A DNA stretch of 32,914 nt from an uncultured Clostridia bacterium (GCA_945921635.1 CAMEKZ010000005.1:1-32914); one strand, 5' to 3'. Numbered from the stretch's first letter, positions 21,699-31,226 are shown. Numbers and translations: made by a program. Notes: generated by a model not told the origin, from the letters alone.

Positions 21699-23315
21699 AT
21701 GCTATCTATTGATATTACTGACAGACAAGTTAAGCTTGTGCGCGGCTCTTCTCAGGGCAGCAAAATCAAAATCGAAGAGGTTGATTTCCGTGACATCGAG
21801 GCAGGACTTGTATCAAACGGTTACATAACAGATGTTCCGCTGGTAGCGGCAGAAATCATTGATATTATCAACACCCGTTCAATAAAGGAAAAGGATACCA
21901 TCGTATCCATCAGCTCTAGCTCAATACTTTATAAAGAGCTTCTGCTCCCCAAGCCCAAAAAGCTCTCCAACACAGCCGCAATCGAGGCTATGATAGGAAG
22001 CAACATGGGTATCTCAAACGAGTACAATATTTCCTATACAATCGTAGGAGAAACGGTTGACGAGAACAAGAACCCCCAGATAAAGGTACTTGCAACCGCC
22101 TGCCCCCAGCGTCTTGTTGAGGGATATGTAAAGCAGTTTACCCACAGGGGTCTTGCGCTCAAGGCGGTAAATATCTCCAACAACTCCATTTCACGTCTTA
22201 TCCAGAACACCCCCAAGATGTCGGGTTATATGCCCCTGCTCTTAGTTCAGATTGATAAGGAGTTCCTCAATATCAACCTGTACGAGGACAATGTTCTTTC
22301 ATTCTCGCGTTACTTCAAGATTGACGCGTCGGACTACAACAACGCGCCCGACTATGTAAACCAGGCTATATATGACAACCTGTTCAGAATGTTCCAGTTC
22401 TTCCAGTCAAGAAAGGACATGAAGCCGATTAAGGAAATGATGTTCTACGGCGATATAGGCGACTTTATCGCGCTGACAAACACCGTATCATCGTTCAACG
22501 TACCCTGTCATATACTCAGCACCCCGACAACAATCGCGTCGCGCGCCGACTTTGAATTTACCAAGTTTGCAAACGCTATCGGCGCTCTCTACAAGGTAAA
22601 CAAAGAGCTTGAGCATATCAACCTGCTGAACACTACGGCGGCAAAGGAGAGCAAGGGACTTAACACCTTCTTCATCGGACTCGGCGCGGCGGTATTGATA
22701 AGCGTTGCGGCTGTTTTCGGTGCAAATCTTGTTATTGATATGATTAACAGCAATATCAAGAGCGAGATAACAAAGGTACAGGCTCAGATAAACGACACCG
22801 AGTTCCAGGCAAGACTTTCGGCACTTGAGCAGAAGGAGGGCGTACTCGCTAACTTCCAGAGCTATAAGAACTCCATTCAGAATGCGGACGCAATCTTCAA
22901 TTATATGCCAAAGGGCACAACAAATGTATATAAGATGCTCAGAGAGCCCTTCCAGAACGAGGACGGCGTAGAGAAAATCACAAGCGACGAGACCAAAAAG
23001 GCTCTCAGCGGAATGAAGCTCGTTGACAGCGTAAGCATTTCGGGCTACTCTGTATCCGCTACATTTACCGGTACAAATCAGGCTCAGCCGTCTCAGTATG
23101 TAAGAGCGCTTATCGACCAGGGTTATTTTGAAAATATCCAGTATACCGGTTATACCGTTACAAAGAATGGCGACAAGGAAACCGTAACTTTCAGTCTTTC
23201 GATGCTTCTAAAGGCAGGTAACGATGTTGCGGTCAACTCCGGAGATGCCGACAGCATAATTGAAGACCAACTCGGCGGCGAAGAGTCGGCAGCCGAAGAA
23301 TCAGCTGCAGAGTAA
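21699..23315 (+). CDS. PilM-PilN fusion protein of the type IV pilus
   Basis: The ATG follows AGGAAGGA at about 11 bases. Residues 1-305 are PilM-like, with the actin-like fold: MLSIDITDRQVKLVRGS, then KELLLPKPKKLSNTAAIEAM, and LLLVQIDKEFLNINLYEDNV. Normally PilM is a separate cytoplasmic protein that binds the PilN tail. Here the chain continues (ELEHINLLNTT, which is the PilM-binding INLL motif of PilN) into one membrane helix (about 320-345), a coiled coil (IKSEITKVQAQINDTEFQAR) and a PilN-like extracellular fold. The 538-residue chain thus joins both parts. It would link the cytoplasmic ring to PilO. An acidic EESAAE repeat ends it. Confidence 0.85.
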   Translation: MLSIDITDRQVKLVRGSSQGSKIKIEEVDFRDIEAGLVSNGYITDVPLVAAEIIDIINTRSIKEKDTIVSISSSSILYKELLLPKPKKLSNTAAIEAMIGSNMGISNEYNISYTIVGETVDENKNPQIKVLATACPQRLVEGYVKQFTHRGLALKAVNISNNSISRLIQNTPKMSGYMPLLLVQIDKEFLNINLYEDNVLSFSRYFKIDASDYNNAPDYVNQAIYDNLFRMFQFFQSRKDMKPIKEMMFYGDIGDFIALTNTVSSFNVPCHILSTPTTIASRADFEFTKFANAIGALYKVNKELEHINLLNTTAAKESKGLNTFFIGLGAAVLISVAAVFGANLVIDMINSNIKSEITKVQAQINDTEFQARLSALEQKEGVLANFQSYKNSIQNADAIFNYMPKGTTNVYKMLREPFQNEDGVEKITSDETKKALSGMKLVDSVSISGYSVSATFTGTNQAQPSQYVRALIDQGYFENIQYTGYTVTKNGDKETVTFSLSMLLKAGNDVAVNSGDADSIIEDQLGGEESAAEESAAE

Positions 23316-23335
23316 TTTGAAAGGATATATGAGAA

Positions 23336-24199
23336 ATGAAAATCAGTAAGCAAGAACGTATTATTATAGTCTGCCTTTTGGTAGCGGCAATACTCGGCGT
23401 CGGCATTTTCCTGTTTATTCTTCCGAATTACAATAATATCGGAGCGAACAACAAAACTCTTGCTGCCGCAAAGGAAGAATATCAGGAGCTTCAGACAAAG
23501 CTGGAGCATGAGGCTACAATTGATGATGAAATCAAGGCGGCGTATGAAGAAGGCAAGGATTTAGCCAACACCTTCTATGATGACCTCACAACCTACGAGG
23601 CAGACGAAATCATGCGTCAGTTTATCGCAAAGGGAAAAGACATCACGGTTGACGGACTTTCTATTTCGCCGATGAGCACAGAGACTCTTTCAATATCGGT
23701 ATTTATGCCTACAGAGGTTACATATCCGCTGAAGGATTTTGCCAATACGGTAGTCACGCAGGACGAAGAGGCTGTTGACATTGAGTCGATGACTCCTCGT
23801 GAGCTGGTTATTTACGCGAAGAAGCTTGTTTCGACCATGCTCGCGCTCTCAGAGCCTGTTACGGTAGGCTGCACAAGCGTAAGCTTTACGGCAAGCAGCG
23901 ACAAGCTTGAAAATCTTCACGCTTTTGCGGATTTACTCAACGCGGGCGTTTATGATGAAAAAATAGTCGGCGCGGACGGAAAACCTCAGCGCAAGGCAAC
24001 CTATGTAAACGGCGTAACCTTTGAGCTTTCGGATAAGTCAAGCACACAGACAACTTCTGGTGATAAGGAAGGCACCGAAGCCAACCAAGACGATCAGCAG
24101 TCATCTTCATCATCTGGCAGCGGCAAGTACAGTATGTCATTTAATGTAAAGCTTTATAGCATTAAGCCCGTTGCAGACCCGTTTGAACAGGCGGAGTAA
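23336..24199 (+). CDS. pilO: PilO-like type IV pilus assembly protein
   Basis: AAAGGA lies about 12 bases before the ATG. The 287-residue protein has a short cytoplasmic start, one membrane helix (residues about 9-29, IIIVCLLVAAILGVGIFLFI) and a coiled coil (NNKTLAAAKEEYQELQTKLE). An alpha/beta extracellular domain follows, interrupted by a low-complexity stretch (from SSTQTTSGDKEGTEANQDDQ to SSSSSGSG) before the last strand (KYSMSFNVKLYSIKP). This is the PilO layout, and position after the PilM-PilN gene supports it. PilO pairs with PilN to form the alignment complex. Sequence identity to known PilO is low, as usual in Firmicutes, so the call rests on layout and place. Confidence 0.75.
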   Translation: MKISKQERIIIVCLLVAAILGVGIFLFILPNYNNIGANNKTLAAAKEEYQELQTKLEHEATIDDEIKAAYEEGKDLANTFYDDLTTYEADEIMRQFIAKGKDITVDGLSISPMSTETLSISVFMPTEVTYPLKDFANTVVTQDEEAVDIESMTPRELVIYAKKLVSTMLALSEPVTVGCTSVSFTASSDKLENLHAFADLLNAGVYDEKIVGADGKPQRKATYVNGVTFELSDKSSTQTTSGDKEGTEANQDDQQSSSSSGSGKYSMSFNVKLYSIKPVADPFEQAE

Positions 24200-24277
24200 G
24201 TTTAACGCGTACAGCCCCGATTTAAGGTCAGGGCTTTTCGCGCTATTCAGATAATTTTCAGGAAAGGACGAAACGTG

Positions 24278-26656
24278 ATGCAGAGAAATAATAAACATTA
24301 CTTTGCGGCGAGAGCGAAAAAAGCGCTGCTGCGGCTGAAAAGCGGCAAGGGCAGCGTGCTGTTCTTCATAGTCGCACTTATGACCGTGCTTGTTGTTATA
24401 GCATCGGCGGTATACTATGCAGTTACGTCGTCAAAACAGCAGATAACGGTTAAATATGAAAGCGAGCAGGCATACCAGAGTGCGCTCGCAGTAAACGATA
24501 TAATCACCGATTATATAAACACCCGCACAGAAGACCCGTTTGTAGATGCCATACTCGGCCTTAACAAAGACGAAACCCTTACCACAACAGGCTCGGACGG
24601 CACGGGCTTTTCGGAGCTTGCGGGCGGACTTGGTGATTATAAAATCACCGTAAAGAAAATCAAGGGCAGCGGCACCGATGATTTGCAGACCATACAGATT
24701 GAAACCGAGGTCGAGCTTGACGGTGAAAAGTCGGTGGTAACCACTATCGGAGAGTTCCGGCTCACATCAAAGCCGTACAGCTTTGACAGATTTTTCACTT
24801 CGACAGGTTATGCGCCTAATGACGTAATCATGTCGGGTATGAATGTCACTTCGACTATGTACCTTGACAATGAGTACAGCCAGATAGGCTCGGCGCAGTC
24901 CGGAAACAGCGGTATCAACATCAAAGCGGAGCTTATATGTGCCGGTACGCTGTCACTTAACAACGCCCCGATAAACGCGAATGGTGACAAGACCTTTGAT
25001 ATTACCGTCGGAAACAATCTTTACATGACTTATGACGGCGGTCAGGGTGCAATGAATCTTAAAGGCGGACGCATACGCGTTGGCGGAAACCTTATTCAGG
25101 GCAGCTCATTCAACTATACAAATGATACCGATGTATATGTAGTAGGCGATATGATAAGCGGACGTCCCAGTGATACATCCGACTGCGAAATCTATGTAAA
25201 CGGCGATGCCGCATTCTTCAACAACGAAACCTATAACGGCAAGGTTTATGTAAACGGTGACGTGTTTATCGATAAGGATGTCAACGCGGGAAATAAATTC
25301 GCGGGTGGCCTTATCATAGGCGGAAATGTATATCTCAACAAGGCGGCGTCAGCTTATGAAAACCAGCGCAATTTCATTCTTAACGCAGGTATTGATGAAA
25401 GCCGAATCAAAGAGTATGATGACAGCAGCATAAGCTTTATCGTTACAACTCAGGATCTTTGCTATGACAAGCTGCGTACCAACATGAACAAGGCTGTTGC
25501 GCTTGCAAGCTCAACCTCGGCATATACCTATGTATGGCCGTCTGACGCTTTTGTCTGTGAGTCGCTTCAGAATATAAAGGCTAAGATAAACGAAAAGCTC
25601 GGAAACCCCGAATATTCAAACTGGAATATGACGAAGAAATTCGTAAACGAGGACGGCACCTATATCTATGACCCTATAAACTTCAGCTTTGACGGAAGCA
25701 CAACACCCCAGAGTGTTGACACCAGATTTACCGGAAGCGGCAGCAATGCAAACCAGATGATCATAAAAGCCGAGCAGTTCGGTGAATATGTAATGATGGG
25801 CGACATCAGAATTACTAATCAGACATGGAACGGCTACAACATAGTGTTTGATACAACAATGCCCGATGGCAAGGATAAGGATATGTATGTATATCTGCCC
25901 GCCAACTGCTATATGGTTAAAAATTCCGATAACAGCTACACGTTTTCAAATAATTCATCGGACAGCGACAAATTTAACTGCTTTAGATGGAACAATGAGC
26001 CAAGCGGAAAATTTGAAGGCTGGTTCAGCGTGCTTGTCAAGGGCAAGGGTAGCGTTATATTTGTAGTACCCGACAAGGTAACCTATTTTGCACAGGAACG
26101 TTTGTTTATGGGTCATTATAATCTGCTCAAGGAATTACGTCCCAGCTCGATTAGCGCTGACGGAAAAGTAACAGAAACACCGATAAGTCCCGTCGACGGC
26201 TCTACTGTTGCAGCTCTCATGAATGAAAAGTCGATATTCAAGGATAATATCGTAAACAAATATCTGTCATCCGGAGCGATACACAACAACATATTTGTTG
26301 TAGCAATCGACAAAAACTGCGATGTTAATTTTGACGCACAGTATAACACATTCTGCGGATTTTTATATGCGCCGTATATGACATTCGGAGCAGGTAAATC
26401 AACCGAAGGACATTTTGCAATGCTCGGCGGTCTGATAGTTTCCGACTACACGATGCCTAACACATCGAGAACCTATATGGCTACAGTTCCGTATGATTAC
26501 TATGACAGATTTGTTGACTCAAGCATAACCGACCCCGATAAAAAGGAAGCTGAACGTTTGAAGTACATGGAAAAGCTGATTTCAAGCTCCGGCGGCGACA
26601 TCGGTTCGCTCGGCTCGTCCGGCAGCCGCACATGGAGAAAGTACGGATATAACTGA
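24278..26656 (+). CDS. Large PilX-like pilus protein with beta-solenoid region
   Basis: The ATG at 24278 is 9 bases after AAAGGA. The 792-residue product has a basic N-terminus, then GKGSVLFFIVALMTVLVVIA followed by SAVYYAVT (about 25-52), which resembles the N-terminal helix of PilX-type minor pilins but lacks the G-F-T-L-x-E cleavage site. After a further helical part come six or so repeats near residues 241-357 of the form xIxVxGxxxxx (ITVGNNLYM, RIRVGGNLI, DVYVVGDMI, EIYVNGDAA, KVYVNGDVF, LIIGGNVYL), like the rungs of a beta-solenoid. The rest is beta-rich and ends in a Ser/Gly tail. It could be a pilus tip or surface adhesin. The stop overlaps the following ATG by one base. Confidence 0.7.
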   Translation: MQRNNKHYFAARAKKALLRLKSGKGSVLFFIVALMTVLVVIASAVYYAVTSSKQQITVKYESEQAYQSALAVNDIITDYINTRTEDPFVDAILGLNKDETLTTTGSDGTGFSELAGGLGDYKITVKKIKGSGTDDLQTIQIETEVELDGEKSVVTTIGEFRLTSKPYSFDRFFTSTGYAPNDVIMSGMNVTSTMYLDNEYSQIGSAQSGNSGINIKAELICAGTLSLNNAPINANGDKTFDITVGNNLYMTYDGGQGAMNLKGGRIRVGGNLIQGSSFNYTNDTDVYVVGDMISGRPSDTSDCEIYVNGDAAFFNNETYNGKVYVNGDVFIDKDVNAGNKFAGGLIIGGNVYLNKAASAYENQRNFILNAGIDESRIKEYDDSSISFIVTTQDLCYDKLRTNMNKAVALASSTSAYTYVWPSDAFVCESLQNIKAKINEKLGNPEYSNWNMTKKFVNEDGTYIYDPINFSFDGSTTPQSVDTRFTGSGSNANQMIIKAEQFGEYVMMGDIRITNQTWNGYNIVFDTTMPDGKDKDMYVYLPANCYMVKNSDNSYTFSNNSSDSDKFNCFRWNNEPSGKFEGWFSVLVKGKGSVIFVVPDKVTYFAQERLFMGHYNLLKELRPSSISADGKVTETPISPVDGSTVAALMNEKSIFKDNIVNKYLSSGAIHNNIFVVAIDKNCDVNFDAQYNTFCGFLYAPYMTFGAGKSTEGHFAMLGGLIVSDYTMPNTSRTYMATVPYDYYDRFVDSSITDPDKKEAERLKYMEKLISSSGGDIGSLGSSGSRTWRKYGYN

Positions 26657-26673
26657 TGAAAGGAGCGCCCAAT

Positions 26674-27522
26674 ATGAAGCGTATAAAATTATTAAAACGC
26701 AGTAAGGGCTTTACACTTACCGAATGTCTTGTGGCTATGGGTGTATTTGCTCTTATGGCGGCGCTTGTCATGCAGATTCTTGCTGTTTCTATTGCACAGC
26801 ACGCAAAGAACAACCGCGTAGAAAAGGACATGGATGCCCAGATTCAGAATATAGTCGATGAAAACGCTCTTGTAGAAAGAGAGACTACCAGCCTTGCAAT
26901 GAACTTTGTAAAGGGCGGTGCGGCAGGCTCAGGAACAAATGTTACAATAAGCGGCGTATCAGTAAAGCAGGACGGAGACGGCTCGGATAATAACGAGCGC
27001 CTTGAAATAAACACTCTTGACGCATCAATTACCCCGTCCGACAGCCCCGGCGATAAAGAAGAGGGCGGCGCGGGCATGGTAACCAGCGACATCCATCTTT
27101 ACGGTACAAAGGGTATCAAAAAAGTTATTGTCACTCAGTCAAAATGTCTGTTGGTTGACGGAGTTTACCAGATGCAGCTTGATTTCAGCATAGAAACTCC
27201 CGAATCAATGCTGAGTGAGGCAGAGAGCTGTGCAATTAAAGTTGCACTTCCGGAATCCTCAAAAAACATCGTAGTTACTCCAGATACAAACATGACCTAC
27301 AGTATGCTGACATCTACCAGAGTGCGTTTTAGCGACAAGAGCTTCAGCTCTAAAGAAACGGCATACACGATGCACATAACATTTACGCTTGCTGAGGATA
27401 AGTTCAACAGCGAGTACAAGTCGTTTGCGAAGTACTTTATCAAGTCTGACAGCGAGCTTATGGATACATCGGCAACCTTCAGCGATACCAATACTCCGGG
27501 TATCTACAACACAAAGCTATAA
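26674..27522 (+). CDS. Prepilin-type protein (minor pilin), GFTLTE
   Basis: The ATG at 26674 lies 8 bases after AAAGGAG; an in-frame ATG at 26656 overlaps the previous stop and has no ribosome site of its own. The 282-residue product has a basic leader (MKRIKLLKRSKG) and the class III signal GFTLTECLVAMGVFALMAAL, with glutamate at position +5 of the mature pilin. The peptidase at 28337 would cleave before Phe and methylate it. The remaining 240 residues are polar and beta-rich, larger than most major pilins, which suggests a minor pilin or initiation-complex role. Confidence 0.88.
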   Translation: MKRIKLLKRSKGFTLTECLVAMGVFALMAALVMQILAVSIAQHAKNNRVEKDMDAQIQNIVDENALVERETTSLAMNFVKGGAAGSGTNVTISGVSVKQDGDGSDNNERLEINTLDASITPSDSPGDKEEGGAGMVTSDIHLYGTKGIKKVIVTQSKCLLVDGVYQMQLDFSIETPESMLSEAESCAIKVALPESSKNIVVTPDTNMTYSMLTSTRVRFSDKSFSSKETAYTMHITFTLAEDKFNSEYKSFAKYFIKSDSELMDTSATFSDTNTPGIYNTKL

Positions 27523-27536
27523 CATAAGGAGAAGCC

Positions 27537-28262
27537 ATGAAAAAATTACTTAAACGAAAAGGCTTCACACTTGTGGAGCTGATAATAGCCATGTGCGTTT
27601 CGACATTGCTTATAGCGGCAGCTATGGCAATGTTCGGCCCTGTGCAAAGTATCATAAACTCTTTGCATAGCGATGTAAATACAAATAATGTTACAGATAC
27701 CATCAGCGGATATATCTACACCCGTATGTCCAAGTGCTCAACCTATAATGTCGGATTATATGACGCTACAAAGATTTCGGTTGATGCAAGCGATGAAGCC
27801 GGTGTAGCAAAGCGCGTCAGTGCAATGATAGCTGATATTGAAAATCCGGCTATAGAACAGACGTACTGCATTATGATACGGCAGAACACCGATGATATTT
27901 ATGAGCTCTACGACCTCGGAAAAATAAATTCGGTTTCGGATTATCTTACAAAGGCTGCCGATTATGAAAAATATGAGCTGCTGGACGGCGAGTATTACAA
28001 CGGCCTCAATTTCAAGTTTTCGTTCAGCACCACACCTCAGGATGCCGAATCAACCGATAAAAAGTGGTGTCGTATAGGCGTAATACCGTTTGACGAAAAC
28101 GGTGAAGCGGTCGTATCCGAGCGTGCACAGATGTTCAAGCTGCTCAATATGTCGCTTACAAATGTTACACCGTCAAGTGACCCCGACCTTGTGGACTACA
28201 CTTATCCGGATGATGATGTAATAGTTATTCTGTACAGAATTAAGGACTATTCCAAGATGTAA
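27537..28262 (+). CDS. Prepilin-type protein, GFTLVE
   Basis: AAGGAG lies 6 bases before the ATG, 14 bases after the previous stop. The 241-residue product has the leader MKKLLKRKG and GFTLVELIIAMCVSTLLIAA, a perfect class III pilin signal with Glu5. The body is 220 residues with a GspJ/PilW-like N-terminal region (NNVTDTISGYIYTRMSKCST) by general pattern only. It is the last gene of this transcript, followed by a strong terminator. It may be a minor pilin; no shorter, classic major pilin is found nearby. Confidence 0.88.
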   Translation: MKKLLKRKGFTLVELIIAMCVSTLLIAAAMAMFGPVQSIINSLHSDVNTNNVTDTISGYIYTRMSKCSTYNVGLYDATKISVDASDEAGVAKRVSAMIADIENPAIEQTYCIMIRQNTDDIYELYDLGKINSVSDYLTKAADYEKYELLDGEYYNGLNFKFSFSTTPQDAESTDKKWCRIGVIPFDENGEAVVSERAQMFKLLNMSLTNVTPSSDPDLVDYTYPDDDVIVILYRIKDYSKM

Positions 28263-28282
28263 AGCTTTAAGCTAAAACAAAA

Positions 28283-28316
28283 TTACGGCTTGATGACTTC
28301 TGCCGTCAAGCCGTAA
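28283..28316. terminator. Terminator between convergent prepilin and peptidase genes
   Basis: TTACGGCTTGA (28283-28293) pairs perfectly with TCAAGCCGTAA (28306-28316), followed by GAATTTGTTTTATTTT on the plus strand. On the minus strand it is followed by TTTTGTTTTAG, so it can serve both genes. Confidence 0.85.
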
Positions 28317-28336
28317 GAATTTGTTTTATTTTCCTA

Positions 28337-29380
28337 TCACAGCATACCGAAATACCACTTGTTTATGGTCTCTCCCACCAGCACGCCGACCGCAAGACCT
28401 GCGCTCAGCGCCGGACCGAACGCTATTCGCTGCTGGAACTTTGATTTTTTGATTATTCCGTTTTCCGCGGTTATGCGGAAAACAAACTCTTTATTTTTGG
28501 GGACGTCACTCAGAGCCGCGGTAAGCTTTTCTTCAAGCGCGCTGTCGCCCTGCTTGATAATATCGGGATTCTGCCATGCTTTTTCCTCGATAAGCTCCCA
28601 GTTTACCTTGCATTTTCCGTTTTCATATTCGCCGACTATTATGTCGGACTGATTTTCGGTCATCTTGTCCGGAAGCCATTCGCATACAATTTTGGTCAGC
28701 TCCTCGGATTTTGCCTTGTCGCGCTTGCCGTGAGTTGCTTTTAATATCACACCGTATATCGCACCTACAACTATACCGATAACCGCCGAGGGCACAATCT
28801 TCCACCCGAGAAGAAAGCCCGACGCCGCCATGAGCTGGACATCACCGCCGCCCATTCCGCCGAAAAGAGCAAATATCGCAAACGGCACGGCAATAACCGC
28901 TGCTCCTGCGAAGTGCTCCCACCACGGCATATTAGGCTCGGAGAAGAATGTCGCGATACCGAGCACCGCAATCGTGATAGTGCACCAGTACGGTATTTCG
29001 AGATGGTCAAGGTCGATACAGCTCAGCACTATGAGCAGCGAAAAGTAGATTATCGCTACAAGCATCGGCAGGCTGAACGAAAATCTTATGTACGCGAGCA
29101 GGAACATAAATCCCGTGAGCGCCTCGACAACCGTATATCGAGCCGAGATTTTCGACTTGCAGTTACGGCACTTGCCACCGAGGATAATCCAGCTGAATAT
29201 CGGCACAAGGTCGTACGGCTTTATGCGCTCTCCGCAGGAAAAGCAATGCGATGGTCCTTTTACGATGGACATACGCAGAGGGGTGCGGTAGATTACGACA
29301 TTTAAAAAGCTGCCGATTACCGAACCGAATAGGAAAACTAAGATACACATAATCGTGTCATATAGGATTATTCCTGTCAT
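28337..29380 (-). CDS. pilD: Prepilin peptidase with a 100-residue cytoplasmic insert
   Basis: The ATG at 29380 follows AAAGGA by 9 bases; an upstream in-frame TTG at 29398 is unlikely. The 347-residue membrane protein carries the PilD signatures: two CxxC pairs (C46/C49, C71/C74), Asp123 in CIDLDHLEIP and Asp180 in GGMGGGD, the two catalytic aspartates. It cleaves and N-methylates the two prepilins encoded next door. Family members are usually about 250 residues; here residues 217-316 form a soluble charged insert between the last membrane helices (KATHGKRDKAKSEELTKIVC through NGIIKKSKFQQ), before FGPALSAGLAVGVLVGE. The gene is on the opposite strand to the rest of the locus, with its own promoter. 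Confidence 0.9.
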   Translation of the reverse strand: MTGIILYDTIMCILVFLFGSVIGSFLNVVIYRTPLRMSIVKGPSHCFSCGERIKPYDLVPIFSWIILGGKCRNCKSKISARYTVVEALTGFMFLLAYIRFSFSLPMLVAIIYFSLLIVLSCIDLDHLEIPYWCTITIAVLGIATFFSEPNMPWWEHFAGAAVIAVPFAIFALFGGMGGGDVQLMAASGFLLGWKIVPSAVIGIVVGAIYGVILKATHGKRDKAKSEELTKIVCEWLPDKMTENQSDIIVGEYENGKCKVNWELIEEKAWQNPDIIKQGDSALEEKLTAALSDVPKNKEFVFRITAENGIIKKSKFQQRIAFGPALSAGLAVGVLVGETINKWYFGML

Positions 29381-29443
29381 GATTTCATTTCCTTTCAAAT
29401 TAGAACCGCCCGGAGCTGTCCGGGGTGGTCTGTTATGATTGAT

Positions 29444-29472
29444 ATTTTACCATAAAATATCGTATTTTTCAA
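29444..29472 (-). promoter_or_regulatory. Promoter of the prepilin peptidase gene
   Basis: On the minus strand TTGAAA (29472-29467) and TAAAAT (29449-29444) are 17 bases apart. The -10 box lies in the palindrome GATATTTT/AAAATATC (29441-29461). The divergent pilB gene begins at 29517, and no clear promoter for it is seen. Confidence 0.55.
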
Positions 29473-29516
29473 TAGCGGCACGCTATTTTAGAATTTACTC
29501 TTAGGGGGATATCTCA

Positions 29517-31202
29517 ATGAAGAACATACCGATAGGTCAGATTCTGGTCGAAAACGGTTTTTTGAAGGAGGAACAGCTTCAGCAGGCGCTTGAAAAGCAA
29601 AAGACCGAAAACGGCAAAAAGCTCGGCGACGTGCTTCTGGAGTTGGGCTATGTATCCGAAACACAGCTCGCTCAGGCATTGTCTATTCGTCTTAAAGTAC
29701 CCTTTGTTGACCTCACAACTACCAAAATTGACATCGAGGCGGTAAAAAAGATACCCGAGGCTATTGCAAAGAAAAATTGCTGCGTTGCATTCCAGAAAAC
29801 GGATTCCCGCCTTACGGTAGCAACCGATGACCCGATAAACTTCTACATATTTGAAGAGCTGAAGGTTATTTCCGGCATGGAAATACACGCCATGCTCGCA
29901 ACCCGCACCGCCATCAACGAAACCATAAACAAGGCTTATTCACAGCAGACGGTTAGTAACGTTATGGATAACCTTAACAAGGAATACACCGGTGACGAGA
30001 TAAGCCAGGAGGATGCAGAGTCGGGCGAGCGTGTAGATAATGCGCCTATCGTAAAGCTGGTTAATACTATTGTTGAAACCTCGTTCAGAATGAACGCATC
30101 GGATATACATATCGAGCCTTTCAAGGACAGAACAAGAATAAGGCTCAGAGTGGACGGCGAGCTGGTCGAGCAGATGAATGTAAAGCCCGCTGTACATAAC
30201 TCTCTTATCACGCGTATAAAAATCCTCGGCGGTATGAATATCGCGGAGAAAAGAATACCGCTCGACGGCCGTTTCGGTATGACAATCGATGGCGTAAACC
30301 TCGACGTCCGTGTATCTACGATACCTACGGTATACGGCGAAAAGTGCGTTATCCGTCTGCTTTCGACAGCAGATGAAAAGACGAGAAAAATCACCGACCT
30401 CGGCATGACACTCTACAACTACGAAATGTTCAAGCAGATTATACGCTGTCCGCACGGCGTTATGCTGGTAACAGGTCCTACAGGTTCGGGTAAATCCACG
30501 ACGCTTTACGCGACGCTCGGCGAGCTGTCAAAGCCTAATGTAAACATCGTAACCGTTGAGGACCCGTGCGAAAAGAAAATCGACGGCATAAATCAGGTAC
30601 AGATAAACGCAAAGGCCGGCATGACCTTTGCCGCGGCGCTTCGTTCAATCCTCCGTCAGGACCCCGACATTATAATGGTCGGAGAAATCCGTGACGGCGA
30701 AACCGCCGACATCGCTATTCGTGCGGCTATCACGGGACACCTTGTGCTTTCTACACTCCATACTAACGATGCGGCAAGCACGATACTCCGTCTTGTGGAT
30801 ATGGGCGTTGCACCGTACATGGTTGCTTCTTCACTTGTCGGAGTAATAGCACAGCGACTTGTAAAGCTGCTGTGTCCTGAGTGCAAGGAAAAGGTACTGC
30901 TTACCGACCCCGCCGATTTAAGGCTTGTCGGAAAGACCGAGCCGGTCGAGATATGCAAGGCGCATTACGGCGGCTGCCGCGCCTGCCATAATACAGGCTA
31001 TAAGGGCAGAACCGCTATCCATGAGATTATCGTTACATCAAACGATATAAAGGAGCTTATTTCTCAGGGTGCAACCTCAGAGGAGATAGGCGCACAGGCC
31101 GAAAAGAACGGCACAAAGCTTCTGAGAAGCAACGTAACGGATATGGTGCTCGCAGGAACTACAACTCTTGACGAGCTTGTAAAGGCAACATATACTGTAT
31201 AA
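29517..31202 (+). CDS. pilB: Type IV pilus extension ATPase PilB
   Basis: The ATG follows AGGGGGAT by about 7 bases. The 561-residue product has an MshE/T2SSE N-terminal domain (IGQILVENGFLKEEQLQQAL), the N2 domain (ASDIHIEPFKDRTRIRLRVD) and the ATPase domain with Walker [11 protein letters not shown] (about residues 319-328). The Asp box (TVEDPCEKKI), the Walker B/His box region (DPDIIMVGEIRDGETADIAI, then STLHTND) and a zinc motif (CPEC ... CRAC) are also present, which marks the PilB/GspE class. It powers pilus polymerisation. It starts the second pilus transcript and is followed after 24 bases by pilT. Confidence 0.95.
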   Translation: MKNIPIGQILVENGFLKEEQLQQALEKQKTENGKKLGDVLLELGYVSETQLAQALSIRLKVPFVDLTTTKIDIEAVKKIPEAIAKKNCCVAFQKTDSRLTVATDDPINFYIFEELKVISGMEIHAMLATRTAINETINKAYSQQTVSNVMDNLNKEYTGDEISQEDAESGERVDNAPIVKLVNTIVETSFRMNASDIHIEPFKDRTRIRLRVDGELVEQMNVKPAVHNSLITRIKILGGMNIAEKRIPLDGRFGMTIDGVNLDVRVSTIPTVYGEKCVIRLLSTADEKTRKITDLGMTLYNYEMFKQIIRCPHGVMLVTGPTGSGKSTTLYATLGELSKPNVNIVTVEDPCEKKIDGINQVQINAKAGMTFAAALRSILRQDPDIIMVGEIRDGETADIAIRAAITGHLVLSTLHTNDAASTILRLVDMGVAPYMVASSLVGVIAQRLVKLLCPECKEKVLLTDPADLRLVGKTEPVEICKAHYGGCRACHNTGYKGRTAIHEIIVTSNDIKELISQGATSEEIGAQAEKNGTKLLRSNVTDMVLAGTTTLDELVKATYTV

Positions 31203-31226
31203 AATATTTAAAGGAGAATATTTAAC

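Noticed and set aside
24213..24235. Possible terminator after pilO
   Set aside because: Only a 5-bp AGCCC/GGGCT stem with a long loop; the following gene appears to belong to the same operon.
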